DNA of 64,000 bases, taken from the NCBI GenBank assembly GCA_942491385.1, contig CALOAF010000008.1, positions 372,001-436,000 on the forward strand, given 5' to 3'. This document shows positions 17,796-25,681 of the stretch, in pieces (position 1 is the stretch's first letter; the number at the start of each line of letters is the position of its first letter). Below the pieces are notes generated by a model that ran no database searches, had not been told where the DNA came from, and worked only from the letters and a program-made list of their open reading frames with translations. This DNA is from UBA6170 sp942491385 (GTDB taxonomy: Bacteria; Chloroflexota; Anaerolineae; Anaerolineales; Anaerolineaceae). Position numbers and translations under genes: made by a program.

Positions 17796-19214
17796 CTAAA
17801 AATCATAATAAGTTTCAATTTCATATGGATGTGGACGCATTTGAATTTCTTTGAACTCATTCAATTTTTTTGAAATCCATAAATCTATTAATTTGTGAGA
17901 AAAAACGTTATTCATAACCAAAAATTCCCTGTCCTTATCGAGAGCAAATAGTGCTTCCTCAAGTGATGAAGGTAATTTCTTAATTTTATTTCTTTCTTCC
18001 TGAGACCAAGAAAAAATATTCTCATCAAACGGTCCAAATCCATTTTCTTTTGGATCGATTTTATTTAGAATGCCATCTATACCTGCCATCAACATGGCAG
18101 CCATCGCAAGATAGGGATTGCACGTGGCATCGGGTGGGCGGAATTCAAACCTCACGTCATTGGGATTGGTGACATATTTTGGAATTCTAATCGCCGCGCT
18201 ACGATTTCCCCTTGAGAAAAAGGCATTAACTGGTGCTTCGTATCCTGGGACCAGTCTCCTATAGCTATTCGTGGAGGGATTTGTAAAAGCCAGTAATGCT
18301 GGAGCATGATAGAGCAAACCGCCGATATAAAATAAAGCTGTTTCACTAAGAAGGTTAACTGAGGTTGAATCAAAGAATGTATTTGTATCATTTTTTCTGA
18401 TTTGCTGGTGAAAGTGCATGCCATTTCCAGCTTCGCCAAATAATGGTTTTGGAAGAAATGTAATAGATAGGTTCTCTTGGAATGCTGTCATTTTTGTGAT
18501 GTATTTGATCAGCATTGAAGCATCACCTGCTTTTAGAATGCCTAACATAGGTGTTTCAATTTCCTGTTGCCCCGGGCCTCCAACTTCATGATGGTGATAT
18601 TTAAAGGGGACACCCATTTTCTCCAGATTATCAGACATCTTTGATCGCACTGAAAAAAAACGATCCTTTGGTGGAATACAGTGATACCCACCATGATATG
18701 AATTATGGTATCCATCTCCTATTTCTTTTGAGTTCCAAAGACCTTCGTCTGAATTTAATAGATAACCGGATGCATTTAATGTATTGTGAAAGGTAACTTG
18801 ATTGAAGATATAAAACTCAAACTCAGGTCCCCACAAACTTTGGTCAGCGATTCTCGTTTCCTGTAAATATTTTTCTGCTTTTCGTGCAATTTCCCTTGGC
18901 TCATCGCGAAAAAGATTTTTCGTTTCGGCTTCAACGGTATTACAAATAAAACTAAGTGTGGGAATATCGCAAAATATGTCAATAAATGCTGTAGATAAAT
19001 CTGGTATAAGGGCCATATCTCCAGATTGGACATTCAAGAATCCTACACTGGATCCATCATAACCTATTCCATTTTCCATTAAATCAGCCGTAAATTCTTT
19101 GGGAGAAATGGTTACATGGTGCCATCTTCCCCAAAGATCACTGAATTTTAAGTCAATCATTCGAATTTGTTTCAACTTAATATATTCTTCAGCATCTAAT
19201 AGATTATTAAACAT
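17796..19214 (-). CDS. glnA: Glutamine synthetase, type I
   Basis: 472-residue class I glutamine synthetase making glutamine from glutamate, ammonia and ATP. Visible signatures are the Asp-50 region ENGIGYDGSSVGF, WGPEFEFYIFN, EVGGPGQQEIET, the ATP motif GNGMHFHQQI and FRPPDATCNPYLAMAAMLMAG. The region equivalent to the adenylylation site (NLYDLPPEE in enterics) reads NIFSWSQEE: Tyr397 is Phe here, so GlnE-type adenylylation is not expected. The gene stands alone with its own promoter and converges on the DUF971 gene with a 15-base gap. Confidence 0.96.
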   Translation of the reverse strand: MFNNLLDAEEYIKLKQIRMIDLKFSDLWGRWHHVTISPKEFTADLMENGIGYDGSSVGFLNVQSGDMALIPDLSTAFIDIFCDIPTLSFICNTVEAETKNLFRDEPREIARKAEKYLQETRIADQSLWGPEFEFYIFNQVTFHNTLNASGYLLNSDEGLWNSKEIGDGYHNSYHGGYHCIPPKDRFFSVRSKMSDNLEKMGVPFKYHHHEVGGPGQQEIETPMLGILKAGDASMLIKYITKMTAFQENLSITFLPKPLFGEAGNGMHFHQQIRKNDTNTFFDSTSVNLLSETALFYIGGLLYHAPALLAFTNPSTNSYRRLVPGYEAPVNAFFSRGNRSAAIRIPKYVTNPNDVRFEFRPPDATCNPYLAMAAMLMAGIDGILNKIDPKENGFGPFDENIFSWSQEERNKIKKLPSSLEEALFALDKDREFLVMNNVFSHKLIDLWISKKLNEFKEIQMRPHPYEIETYYDF

Positions 19215-19236
19215 TATTTTATCTCCCTGGTTTTAT

Positions 19237-19264
19237 TTTATACATTTTATTTATTGTATGTCAA
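19237..19264 (-). promoter_or_regulatory. Predicted sigma-70 promoter of glnA
   Basis: Minus strand: perfect TTGACA (19264-19259), 16-base spacer, TATAAA (19242-19237). A GGGAG ribosome binding site lies between this and the glnA ATG at 19214. Confidence 0.65.
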
Positions 19265-19337
19265 AATAGAGTAACAGATCATATCCTGGAAGTGTTTCGT
19301 CTGATACACCATCAACAAATCAGCCATAAATAATCGG

Positions 19338-19366
19338 TTGCTTTTCTTACCATAGATGTTTATAAT
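19338..19366 (+). promoter_or_regulatory. Predicted sigma-70 promoter of the six-gene signalling operon
   Basis: TTGCTT (19338-19343), 17-base spacer, perfect TATAAT (19361-19366). Transcription would start near 19373, about 22 bases before the AGGAGG at 19395, which fits a kinase start at 19406. Confidence 0.55.
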
Positions 19367-19405
19367 CATTTTCATATTAAATTCAGGTTCTCTTAGGAGG
19401 GAAAA

Positions 19406-21283
19406 CTGGAAACTAAACGGATCACTTCCAGTTTCAATTCTCAAACTTCCAATGCTGTAAAACAACTGGAATCCGGTATCGTGCTTTTTAATCGATACCA
19501 AATTCAGGATGTTATCGGTATCGGTGGGATGGGATCGGTTTATCGTGCCCGGGATTTACATTTTCCGAGTGTAATTAAATTAGTAGCGGTGAAAGAAATG
19601 ACCAATAATGCACCAGATCCATTGGTCAGGCAAACGATTATTCAAAATTTTGAGCGTGAAGCTAATATATTAGTAACTTTAAATCACATTGCCATCCCTC
19701 AGATTTTTGATTTTTTCACGATTAATGAGCGGTCCTATCTTGTACTGGAATATATTCATGGAAAAGACCTTGAAGCGATTCTTCAGGAAAATAACTCTCC
19801 AATGGAGGAAGATAATGTTATTGTTTGGGCAATCGAATTATGTGATGTTTTAGATTATTTACATTCATACAAGCCTGAACCAATTATCTTCAGGGACATG
19901 AAACCTAGCAATGTCATGATTAATCAGCAGAGACGTGTGATATTGGTAGATTTTGGTATTGCAAAAAATTTCATAACTGGTCAGAAAGGGACGATGATAG
20001 GAACAGAAGGGTACTCACCACCAGAACAATATCGTGGTGATGCTACACCAGTAGCTGACATTTACGCTCTTGGAGCTACGCTACATCATCTATTAACAAA
20101 TCACGATCCAAGAATGGAGGCTCCTTTTTCCTTTTCTGAAAGAAAAATTCGTTCTATTAACCCAAGGGTATCTTTAGAACTTGAGATTGTAATTGATACA
20201 GCACTCCAATATAATCCAGAAGATCGATTTCAAAGTGTTGCGGAAATGAAAAATGCTTTAATGTCTGTCGCCAAAAAGACAGGTGCATTGTCAAGGCTTC
20301 CCATTTCAAAAAAGACTGAACCACAAACCGTCAAACCTTTGTGGACATTTAAATGTGAAGACGAAATCAGAGGATCGGTCTCAGTTGATAACGGAAAAAT
20401 ATATTGCGGTAGTTATGATAATAACCTATATGTGTTGGATGCTTCAAATGGAGCTTTCCTATGGAAATTTCCGACGTATGGAGGGATTGTTGGAAAACCA
20501 ACTATTTTTGAAAATAATGTCTATATTGGCTCCGAAGACAAAAAGATGTATTGTATTTCAACAAGAACCGGTAAGGAGCTATGGTCATTCGTGTGTGAAG
20601 GTCCGATACGAAGTTCAATAAAAATCGCTGAAGGGCATGCGTTCTTCGGTTCAGACGATGGTTATTTATATGCTGTCAATTTAATTTCAAACCGAATTAC
20701 CTGGCGAATTGATTCAGGAGCAGCTGTTCGCACTACACCATTTATCACCAAGGACAATGTCTATTTTGGAAATGAATACGGCGATTTCTTTTGTCTCGAC
20801 TTTAGTGGACACACTCGTTGGAGATTTCAAACAAAAAAGGCAATTACTTCTTCTCCCTTCGTTGATGGCGGAATGGTGTATTTTGCCTCACTCGATTCCA
20901 CATTTTATGCTCTGGATGCAAAATCAGGATGGGTAGTGTGGCGTTTCAGAATGGGAAAAGGCTCTATTTCATCCCCTTATAAATCAGATAATTATTTAGT
21001 ATTTGGTTCTGCTGATAATCACATTTATTGTTTGGAATCTGGAAATGCAAGAGAAATTTGGAGATATAAAACTGACCATCAAGTTAGTGGTTCTCCTGTA
21101 ATTCATAATAATTCAGTTTATTGTGGAACCGCTGATGGTACGCTTTATAGTCTTGATTTGAAAAATGGTCAGGAAAGATGGAAATTCAAAACAGATGACC
21201 TCATCACCGGATCTCCAGTCATCAGCAATGAAATTTTGTACATCGGATCAAGTGATCATTTAATTTATGCGCTGTACGCGTAA
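19406..21283 (+). CDS. Ser/Thr protein kinase with C-terminal PQQ-type beta-propeller
   Basis: About 625 residues. Kinase domain: glycine loop IGIGGMGSVYRARDL, VAVKEM lysine, catalytic loop FRDMKPSNVMI (His of HRD replaced by Phe) and DFGIAKNF. The second half (from about 315) is seven or so repeats of the form GxVYxGSxDxxxYALDAxxGxxxW, a PQQ-like propeller probably sensing a ligand or partner. No membrane helix. Start choice: frame is open from the TAG at 19394; AGGAGG at 19395-19400 is followed after five bases by CTG at 19406, while the GTG at 19481 lacks a ribosome site and would cut the conserved SGIVLFNRYQI entry. First gene of a tight operon with PP2C, J-VWA, FHA and OmpR genes. Confidence 0.9.
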   Translation: METKRITSSFNSQTSNAVKQLESGIVLFNRYQIQDVIGIGGMGSVYRARDLHFPSVIKLVAVKEMTNNAPDPLVRQTIIQNFEREANILVTLNHIAIPQIFDFFTINERSYLVLEYIHGKDLEAILQENNSPMEEDNVIVWAIELCDVLDYLHSYKPEPIIFRDMKPSNVMINQQRRVILVDFGIAKNFITGQKGTMIGTEGYSPPEQYRGDATPVADIYALGATLHHLLTNHDPRMEAPFSFSERKIRSINPRVSLELEIVIDTALQYNPEDRFQSVAEMKNALMSVAKKTGALSRLPISKKTEPQTVKPLWTFKCEDEIRGSVSVDNGKIYCGSYDNNLYVLDASNGAFLWKFPTYGGIVGKPTIFENNVYIGSEDKKMYCISTRTGKELWSFVCEGPIRSSIKIAEGHAFFGSDDGYLYAVNLISNRITWRIDSGAAVRTTPFITKDNVYFGNEYGDFFCLDFSGHTRWRFQTKKAITSSPFVDGGMVYFASLDSTFYALDAKSGWVVWRFRMGKGSISSPYKSDNYLVFGSADNHIYCLESGNAREIWRYKTDHQVSGSPVIHNNSVYCGTADGTLYSLDLKNGQERWKFKTDDLITGSPVISNEILYIGSSDHLIYALYA

Positions 21284-21306
21284 GCACTATGATCTGGGAG
21301 GATGTA

Positions 21307-22206
21307 ATGATAGGTTTTTTTCAAAAATTATTTGGTAACAAAAAAAATAAGTCCACTAACGTTCACGTTGAAACAGCGCCGCTATCTGAAGAACAGTTAC
21401 ATTATGTTACCAGAGAAGAGCCAATCGTAACTCCGTCTCAATATTTAGTAGGTGTTGGGCAATCCGTTGGTAGGCAGAGAGACCATAATGAAGATTCATT
21501 ATTTTATTTCAATTCCAATTTTGCAAATTGCACCAAAGATGTTTCTTTTGGAATATTCATTGTAGCTGATGGCATGGGTGGCCATGAATATGGAGAGGTT
21601 GCCAGTAGCGTGGCGTCAAAAACGTTGGGTGATTATGTTGTTCAAAAATTGTACTCGCCTCTTTTTAATCCAAATTCTACTTCCCCTCCAAATGAGGGTA
21701 TACAAGAAATAATCGAAATTGGGATCAAACATGCACAAGATGCAGTTATGCGTAAAGCTCCTGGCGGTGGAACAACCATTACTGCCGGATTACTTCTGGG
21801 CGATCAAATTACAATTGGGCATGTCGGCGACAGTCGATTATATTTTATTTATCCGGATGGAAGAATTGAAGCAAAAACTAATGACCATTCTTTAGTTCAA
21901 AGATTGATTGATTTAGGTCAAATTTCAGAAGATGAAGCTAAAAATCACCCGAACAAAAATGTATTATATAGAGCTTTAGGACAGTCAGAGCCTTTCAGGC
22001 CTGATCTAATGAATTTAACTGTTCCCAAACCAGGATTTATTCTGATCTGTAGTGACGGATTATGGGGTTCTGTAAACGATGATGAATTGTTCCGATTAGC
22101 AACCAGCTCTGAAAATCCATCTATTGCATGCACAAAAATGGTAGATGCTGCTAATAAAGCTGGTGGGCCAGATAACATTAGTGTAATCTTGATCAAAATC
22201 ATGTAA
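21307..22206 (+). CDS. PP2C-family Ser/Thr protein phosphatase
   Basis: 299-residue PPM/PP2C phosphatase with all metal motifs: GRQRDHNEDSLF near residue 60, IVADGMGGHEYGEV near 90, GTTITAGLLLGDQITIGHVG then DSRLYF, ICSDGLWGSVNDDE, and GGPDNISVILI at the C-terminus. An N-terminal tail of about 45 residues (basic, then Glu/Pro-rich) precedes the domain. ATG at 21307 is favoured over 21289 because GGGAGG lies just before it. It is presumed to reverse the adjacent kinase. Two bases separate it from the J-VWA gene. Confidence 0.93.
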   Translation: MIGFFQKLFGNKKNKSTNVHVETAPLSEEQLHYVTREEPIVTPSQYLVGVGQSVGRQRDHNEDSLFYFNSNFANCTKDVSFGIFIVADGMGGHEYGEVASSVASKTLGDYVVQKLYSPLFNPNSTSPPNEGIQEIIEIGIKHAQDAVMRKAPGGGTTITAGLLLGDQITIGHVGDSRLYFIYPDGRIEAKTNDHSLVQRLIDLGQISEDEAKNHPNKNVLYRALGQSEPFRPDLMNLTVPKPGFILICSDGLWGSVNDDELFRLATSSENPSIACTKMVDAANKAGGPDNISVILIKIM

Positions 22207-22208
22207 AG

Positions 22209-23675
22209 ATGAATTATTATAATCTTTTAGGAATACCTTTCGATGCAACACAAGATGAGATTAGAAAAGCATATTTCGATTCTGCTAAAAAATATCATCC
22301 TGATATCCAAACTTCTATCGATCTCAAAGAGCGTTTTATTCAAATTCAGAACGCTTATGAAACACTTAAAAATGAGGGTAAGAGACAAGAATACAATTTA
22401 GGATTAGGGAATACGGCAACTCAAGACAAGTCTATACAGATAAATGCTTACTATAGTCGAACCGCCATCCCATTATTATCCAGTCCGCAATTATTTTATT
22501 TATTACTGGATATCTTCTCAACCCAGAAAGTAAAGGAAGATGATTTGCCTACCATTAATTTATGTTTAGTTGTGGACACTTCTACTTCCATGCAAGGATT
22601 AATTTTGGACAAAATAAAAAAAGAAATTATTAATCTTGTTCGGGAATTGAAGGATGAAGATATTATTTCGATTGTTACCTTTAGTGATCGAGCAGAAGTT
22701 TTGTTTCCTCCTGTAAAAGTAAAAGATGTAGGGAATGAGATTGTCAAAATTTACTCGATTTTTGCATCAGGAGGTACAGAAATACTCGAAGGTTTGAATG
22801 TAGGTTTTTCAGTCCTAAGAAATTTGGATAATTCAGGTGCAAAATTACTTTATTTAATCACGGATGGTCACACTTATGGTGATGAAGAAGAATGCATTAA
22901 AATTGTACGTGAAACAAGTGAAGAAGGTATTATTTTTCAAGCAGTTGGTGTTGGAAAAGATTGGAATGATGACTTTCTAGATAATTTATCAAAAATTTCT
23001 GGAGGAGAGACTGAATTTGTATCTTCATCCATTGAACTGTATAATTTGCTAAAGAAAAAAATCCAAAATTTTGGAATTCTATATTCAAAATCGGTAAAAA
23101 TTTCATTCAACTTGCACCCTAATGTGAAAATAAATTATGCATTTCGTTTGAGCCCGGATTTATCCCGATTGGAGACTGGATCTGAAATTCATTTGGGCAG
23201 TTTGTATACCGGAAAGCATATTCGTGTAGTTTTTGAGTTGGTCATTGATGAATTGCCAGTTGATATGGAAGAAATTAGATTGTCTTCAGGCAGCATAAAA
23301 ATAGACATCCCATCGAATATAATTAATATGAAGAGATATTTTTATGATTTCAAAAGACAAATTTCACAGAAAGTAGAAGAAGAAAAGATTCCACCAATTT
23401 TAGTAAAATCATTATCAAGTCTTTCTCTTTACAGACTACAGGAAAAAGCACATGATGATGTCAAAGCAGGAAATTATAATAAGGCCACCAGGCGCTTACA
23501 AAATTTAGCCACAAATTTAATTGGCAAGGGAAATCGTGATTTAGCTAAGACAATCATGCAGGAGATTGAAAACTTGCAAAGTAATAATCAAATCTCAGAA
23601 TTAGGTAAGAAAAAAATTAAATACGGAACGAGGTCTTTATTAATGTTGCCAGAACCTACGCGGGAGGATTCATGA
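22209..23675 (+). CDS. J-domain/von Willebrand A-domain fusion protein
   Basis: 488-residue two-domain protein. Residues 1-65 form a DnaJ J domain (YYNLLGIPFDATQDEIRKAY, with the HPD tripeptide at 30-32), the part that stimulates Hsp70 ATPase. Residues about 115-290 are a VWA domain with a complete MIDAS: DTSTS 123-127, Thr190 and Asp219 (LITDGHTYG). A beta-rich region and a helical tail with a repeat-like segment (GNYNKATRRLQNLATNLIG) follow. The usual Gly/Phe and zinc-finger parts of DnaJ are absent. Embedded between PP2C (2-base gap) and the FHA gene (ATGA overlap), resembling TerY-type VWA proteins of kinase/PP2C triads. Confidence 0.92.
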   Translation: MNYYNLLGIPFDATQDEIRKAYFDSAKKYHPDIQTSIDLKERFIQIQNAYETLKNEGKRQEYNLGLGNTATQDKSIQINAYYSRTAIPLLSSPQLFYLLLDIFSTQKVKEDDLPTINLCLVVDTSTSMQGLILDKIKKEIINLVRELKDEDIISIVTFSDRAEVLFPPVKVKDVGNEIVKIYSIFASGGTEILEGLNVGFSVLRNLDNSGAKLLYLITDGHTYGDEEECIKIVRETSEEGIIFQAVGVGKDWNDDFLDNLSKISGGETEFVSSSIELYNLLKKKIQNFGILYSKSVKISFNLHPNVKINYAFRLSPDLSRLETGSEIHLGSLYTGKHIRVVFELVIDELPVDMEEIRLSSGSIKIDIPSNIINMKRYFYDFKRQISQKVEEEKIPPILVKSLSSLSLYRLQEKAHDDVKAGNYNKATRRLQNLATNLIGKGNRDLAKTIMQEIENLQSNNQISELGKKKIKYGTRSLLMLPEPTREDS

Positions 23676-24202
23676 TCGTTTGCCCAAATTGTCACCATAA
23701 AGAATTACCGGGAGCTCTATTCTGTAGTGAATGTGGAGCGAGGCTGATCTCATTGGATTACTTGACAACGCAATCCATTAAAAAGGGGAATACGGATAGT
23801 CTTGATGAGACAATCATTGAAGATTTAAAAGAAGGAAGTAGATCTGAGGATGAACGATTTAATAAACAGGCATTGTCATCTGATTTAGCGCTTTATCTGA
23901 TTGAAGCAAAACAAACTTTACAACTTGCAGGTAGGTCCGAGTTTACGTTGGGACGGGTGGCTGAAGGTCAGCCAATTCTGCCTGATGTTGATCTTTCACC
24001 ATTTGATGCTTACGCTCAGGGCGTATCCCGTTTACATGCTGCCTTAAAAATTAATAAAACCAGGGTTGCCATCATGGATCTAGGTTCCTCAAATGGCACC
24101 AGAGTAAATGGTCAGAAAATTGTTCCGCATGTCGATTATCCTGTTAATCACAATGATCAAATTGCTCTTGGTAAATTGAGAATTCAGATATTAATAAAAT
24201 AA
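23672..24202 (+). CDS. Zinc-ribbon FHA-domain protein
   Basis: 176 residues. An N-terminal zinc ribbon (Cys4, Cys7, Cys18, Cys21) is followed by an acidic linker containing the threonine-bearing stretch DETIIEDL (45-52). The FHA domain (about 85-176) has the phosphothreonine-binding landmarks Gly94-Arg95, Ser119 and His122 (VSRLH) and Ser140-Asn141-Gly142 (GSSNGTRVNG). It should read threonine phosphorylation made by the operon's kinase. The linker threonine resembles the position of the phosphosite in GarA/OdhI-type proteins, but that is only a suggestion. Overlaps the VWA gene by ATGA. Confidence 0.9.
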   Translation: MIVCPNCHHKELPGALFCSECGARLISLDYLTTQSIKKGNTDSLDETIIEDLKEGSRSEDERFNKQALSSDLALYLIEAKQTLQLAGRSEFTLGRVAEGQPILPDVDLSPFDAYAQGVSRLHAALKINKTRVAIMDLGSSNGTRVNGQKIVPHVDYPVNHNDQIALGKLRIQILIK

Positions 24203-24211
24203 GGGATAAAA

Positions 24212-24451
24212 ATGATAACTGTTATCGTTCACATAAATAATGAAGATCCTGTAATGGGAGAAATAGAAGAATTACCAAAACCGTCTGACCAGATTATTGC
24301 GATTAAACATCCCAGAAGAAAAGATGGAAAAGATGTCCAATTTATAGAACAAAATGTAAACCTTGTTATATGGCCATTCCACCGGGTGACCTTTATTGAA
24401 ATAATTCAGGATATTGAAGAAGATGAAATTATTTCATTTGTTAGAGAATAA
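24212..24451 (+). CDS. Small conserved-context protein of unknown function
   Basis: 79 residues, acidic at the C-terminus, no membrane segment or cysteine. Predicted mostly beta: ITVIVHINNEDPVMGEIEEL, then a central basic patch KHPRRKDGK and VNLVIWPFHRVTFIEII. The arrangement suggests a small beta-barrel or adaptor fold, but I recognise no family. It is translated from an AAGGGATAAAA leader 9 bases after the FHA gene and stops 2 bases before the response regulator, so it clearly belongs to the operon. A role as adaptor in the phospho-signalling set is inference only. Confidence 0.75.
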   Translation: MITVIVHINNEDPVMGEIEELPKPSDQIIAIKHPRRKDGKDVQFIEQNVNLVIWPFHRVTFIEIIQDIEEDEIISFVRE

Positions 24452-24453
24452 TC

Positions 24454-25167
24454 ATGGATGATTCACTTAAGAATAAGACAATTTTGGTTGTAGATGACGA
24501 AGAGAGGATGGCGCGTTTCATTCGACTAAATTTGGAGCACGATGGATTTCAAGTTGTTGAAGCTTATCGAGGTATGCAAGCTTTGCAGCAATATCGTGAT
24601 TCCTTACCGGATCTTGTTTTATTGGATGTGATGATGCCTGATATTGATGGTTTTGAAGTTTTGAGTATGTTACGAGAAATCAGCAATGTACCGGTAATCA
24701 TGTTAACCGCCAAGGGAGAAGAAGATGATCGCGTACGAGGTTTGGAATTAGGTGCAGATGATTACGTAACTAAACCATTCAGTCCTAGGGAATTAGTTAG
24801 CCGTGTTCGTGCAGTATTAAGACGGATAGAGTCAAGTTCTTCAGATTCTCATGATGTAATCGAAGTTGATGAACATCTCAAGATCGATTTTTCCCGGAGG
24901 GAGATTTGGTTGAATGGTGATTTAGTTAAATTGCGACCTACTGAATACAGATTACTCTATCATCTTGTAAAAAATGCTGGCTGGGTATTAACGTATGATC
25001 AGATTTTATCGCGTGTGTGGGGATACGAATATAGAGATGAGCCTCATTATGTTCGCTTATATATCAATTATCTACGTCAAAAGATTGAAAACGATCCCTC
25101 TAACCCCATTTATATCTTGACAGAGCGGGGAGTAGGGTACCGTTTTGTTGATTACAAGAGACTATAA
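24454..25167 (+). CDS. OmpR/PhoB-family response regulator
   Basis: 237-residue two-domain regulator. Receiver: acidic pair VVDDEE, phosphoacceptor Asp58 in LVLLDVMMPDIDG, Thr in MLTAKG, Lys in YVTKPFSP. DNA-binding winged helix from about 140, with RPTEYRLLYHLVKNAGWVL and the C-terminal hairpin ILTERGVGYRF. No histidine kinase gene is adjacent; the operon instead supplies a Ser/Thr kinase and phosphatase, so it may be an orphan regulator or be cross-phosphorylated. Last gene of the six-gene operon. Confidence 0.94.
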   Translation: MDDSLKNKTILVVDDEERMARFIRLNLEHDGFQVVEAYRGMQALQQYRDSLPDLVLLDVMMPDIDGFEVLSMLREISNVPVIMLTAKGEEDDRVRGLELGADDYVTKPFSPRELVSRVRAVLRRIESSSSDSHDVIEVDEHLKIDFSRREIWLNGDLVKLRPTEYRLLYHLVKNAGWVLTYDQILSRVWGYEYRDEPHYVRLYINYLRQKIENDPSNPIYILTERGVGYRFVDYKRL

Positions 25168-25184
25168 GAAATTTATATAAAATA

Positions 25185-25212
25185 TTGGTTGAATAATATA
25201 ATATGGTATACT
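25185..25212 (+). promoter_or_regulatory. Predicted sigma-70 promoter of trxA
   Basis: TTGGTT (25185-25190), 16-base spacer, TATACT (25207-25212), overlapping a short near-palindrome ACTCTCCGGGAGT (25210-25222). An AAGGAG ribosome site precedes the trxA ATG. Confidence 0.45.
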
Positions 25213-25252
25213 CTCCGGGAGTATTAAATAATAAATTGGTTAAGGAGAAAAA

Positions 25253-25597
25253 ATGATTTCAGAGCCTGTACATGTAACTGATGCTTCATTTGAAAAAGTT
25301 GTTTTACAATCAGAAATGCCAGTAATCGTCGATTTTTGGGCGCCTTGGTGTGGCCCTTGCCGGATGGTTGCTCCAATATTAGATAAATTAGCCAAAGAAT
25401 ATGAAGGAAAATTGGTAGTAACGAAAGTCAACACTGATGAAAATCCGGATTGGGCTACAAAATTTGGTGTTCAGGGGATACCTACTATGTTGTTTGTAAG
25501 TGGGGGGAAAATAGCCCATCGTCAGGTAGGTGCTTTGCCTGAAGCAATGTTAAGGGATGTTGTCAGTCATTTTTTGGAAGTTGTTTCTGAAAATTAA
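25253..25597 (+). CDS. trxA: Thioredoxin
   Basis: 114-residue thioredoxin with the redox motif WCGPC (Cys33/Cys36) in VDFWAPWCGPCRM, the buried Asp in VIVDFW, and the cis-proline loop GIPTMLFVSGG. General cytoplasmic dithiol reductant. Length and motif spacing are those of canonical thioredoxin. It has its own promoter and terminator, so it appears monocistronic, converging on murA. Confidence 0.95.
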   Translation: MISEPVHVTDASFEKVVLQSEMPVIVDFWAPWCGPCRMVAPILDKLAKEYEGKLVVTKVNTDENPDWATKFGVQGIPTMLFVSGGKIAHRQVGALPEAMLRDVVSHFLEVVSEN

Positions 25598-25615
25598 TTA
25601 ATTCTTACACAATTA

Positions 25616-25649
25616 AAAAATCCTCTTTTGGTCCAAAAGAGGATTTTTT
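25616..25649. terminator. Bidirectional rho-independent terminator between trxA and murA
   Basis: AAAAATCCTCTTTTG-GTC-CAAAAGAGGATTTTT: a 15-base perfect stem with A tract on the left and T tract on the right, so it works for both convergent genes. Confidence 0.9.
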
Positions 25650-25681
25650 ATTTGGAAAGACAATTGTTAAAATTTGAAAAA

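Noticed and set aside
19247..19501. 84-codon minus-strand open frame between glnA and the kinase
   Set aside because: It overlaps the plus-strand promoter, AGGAGG and start of the kinase; no recognisable protein features.
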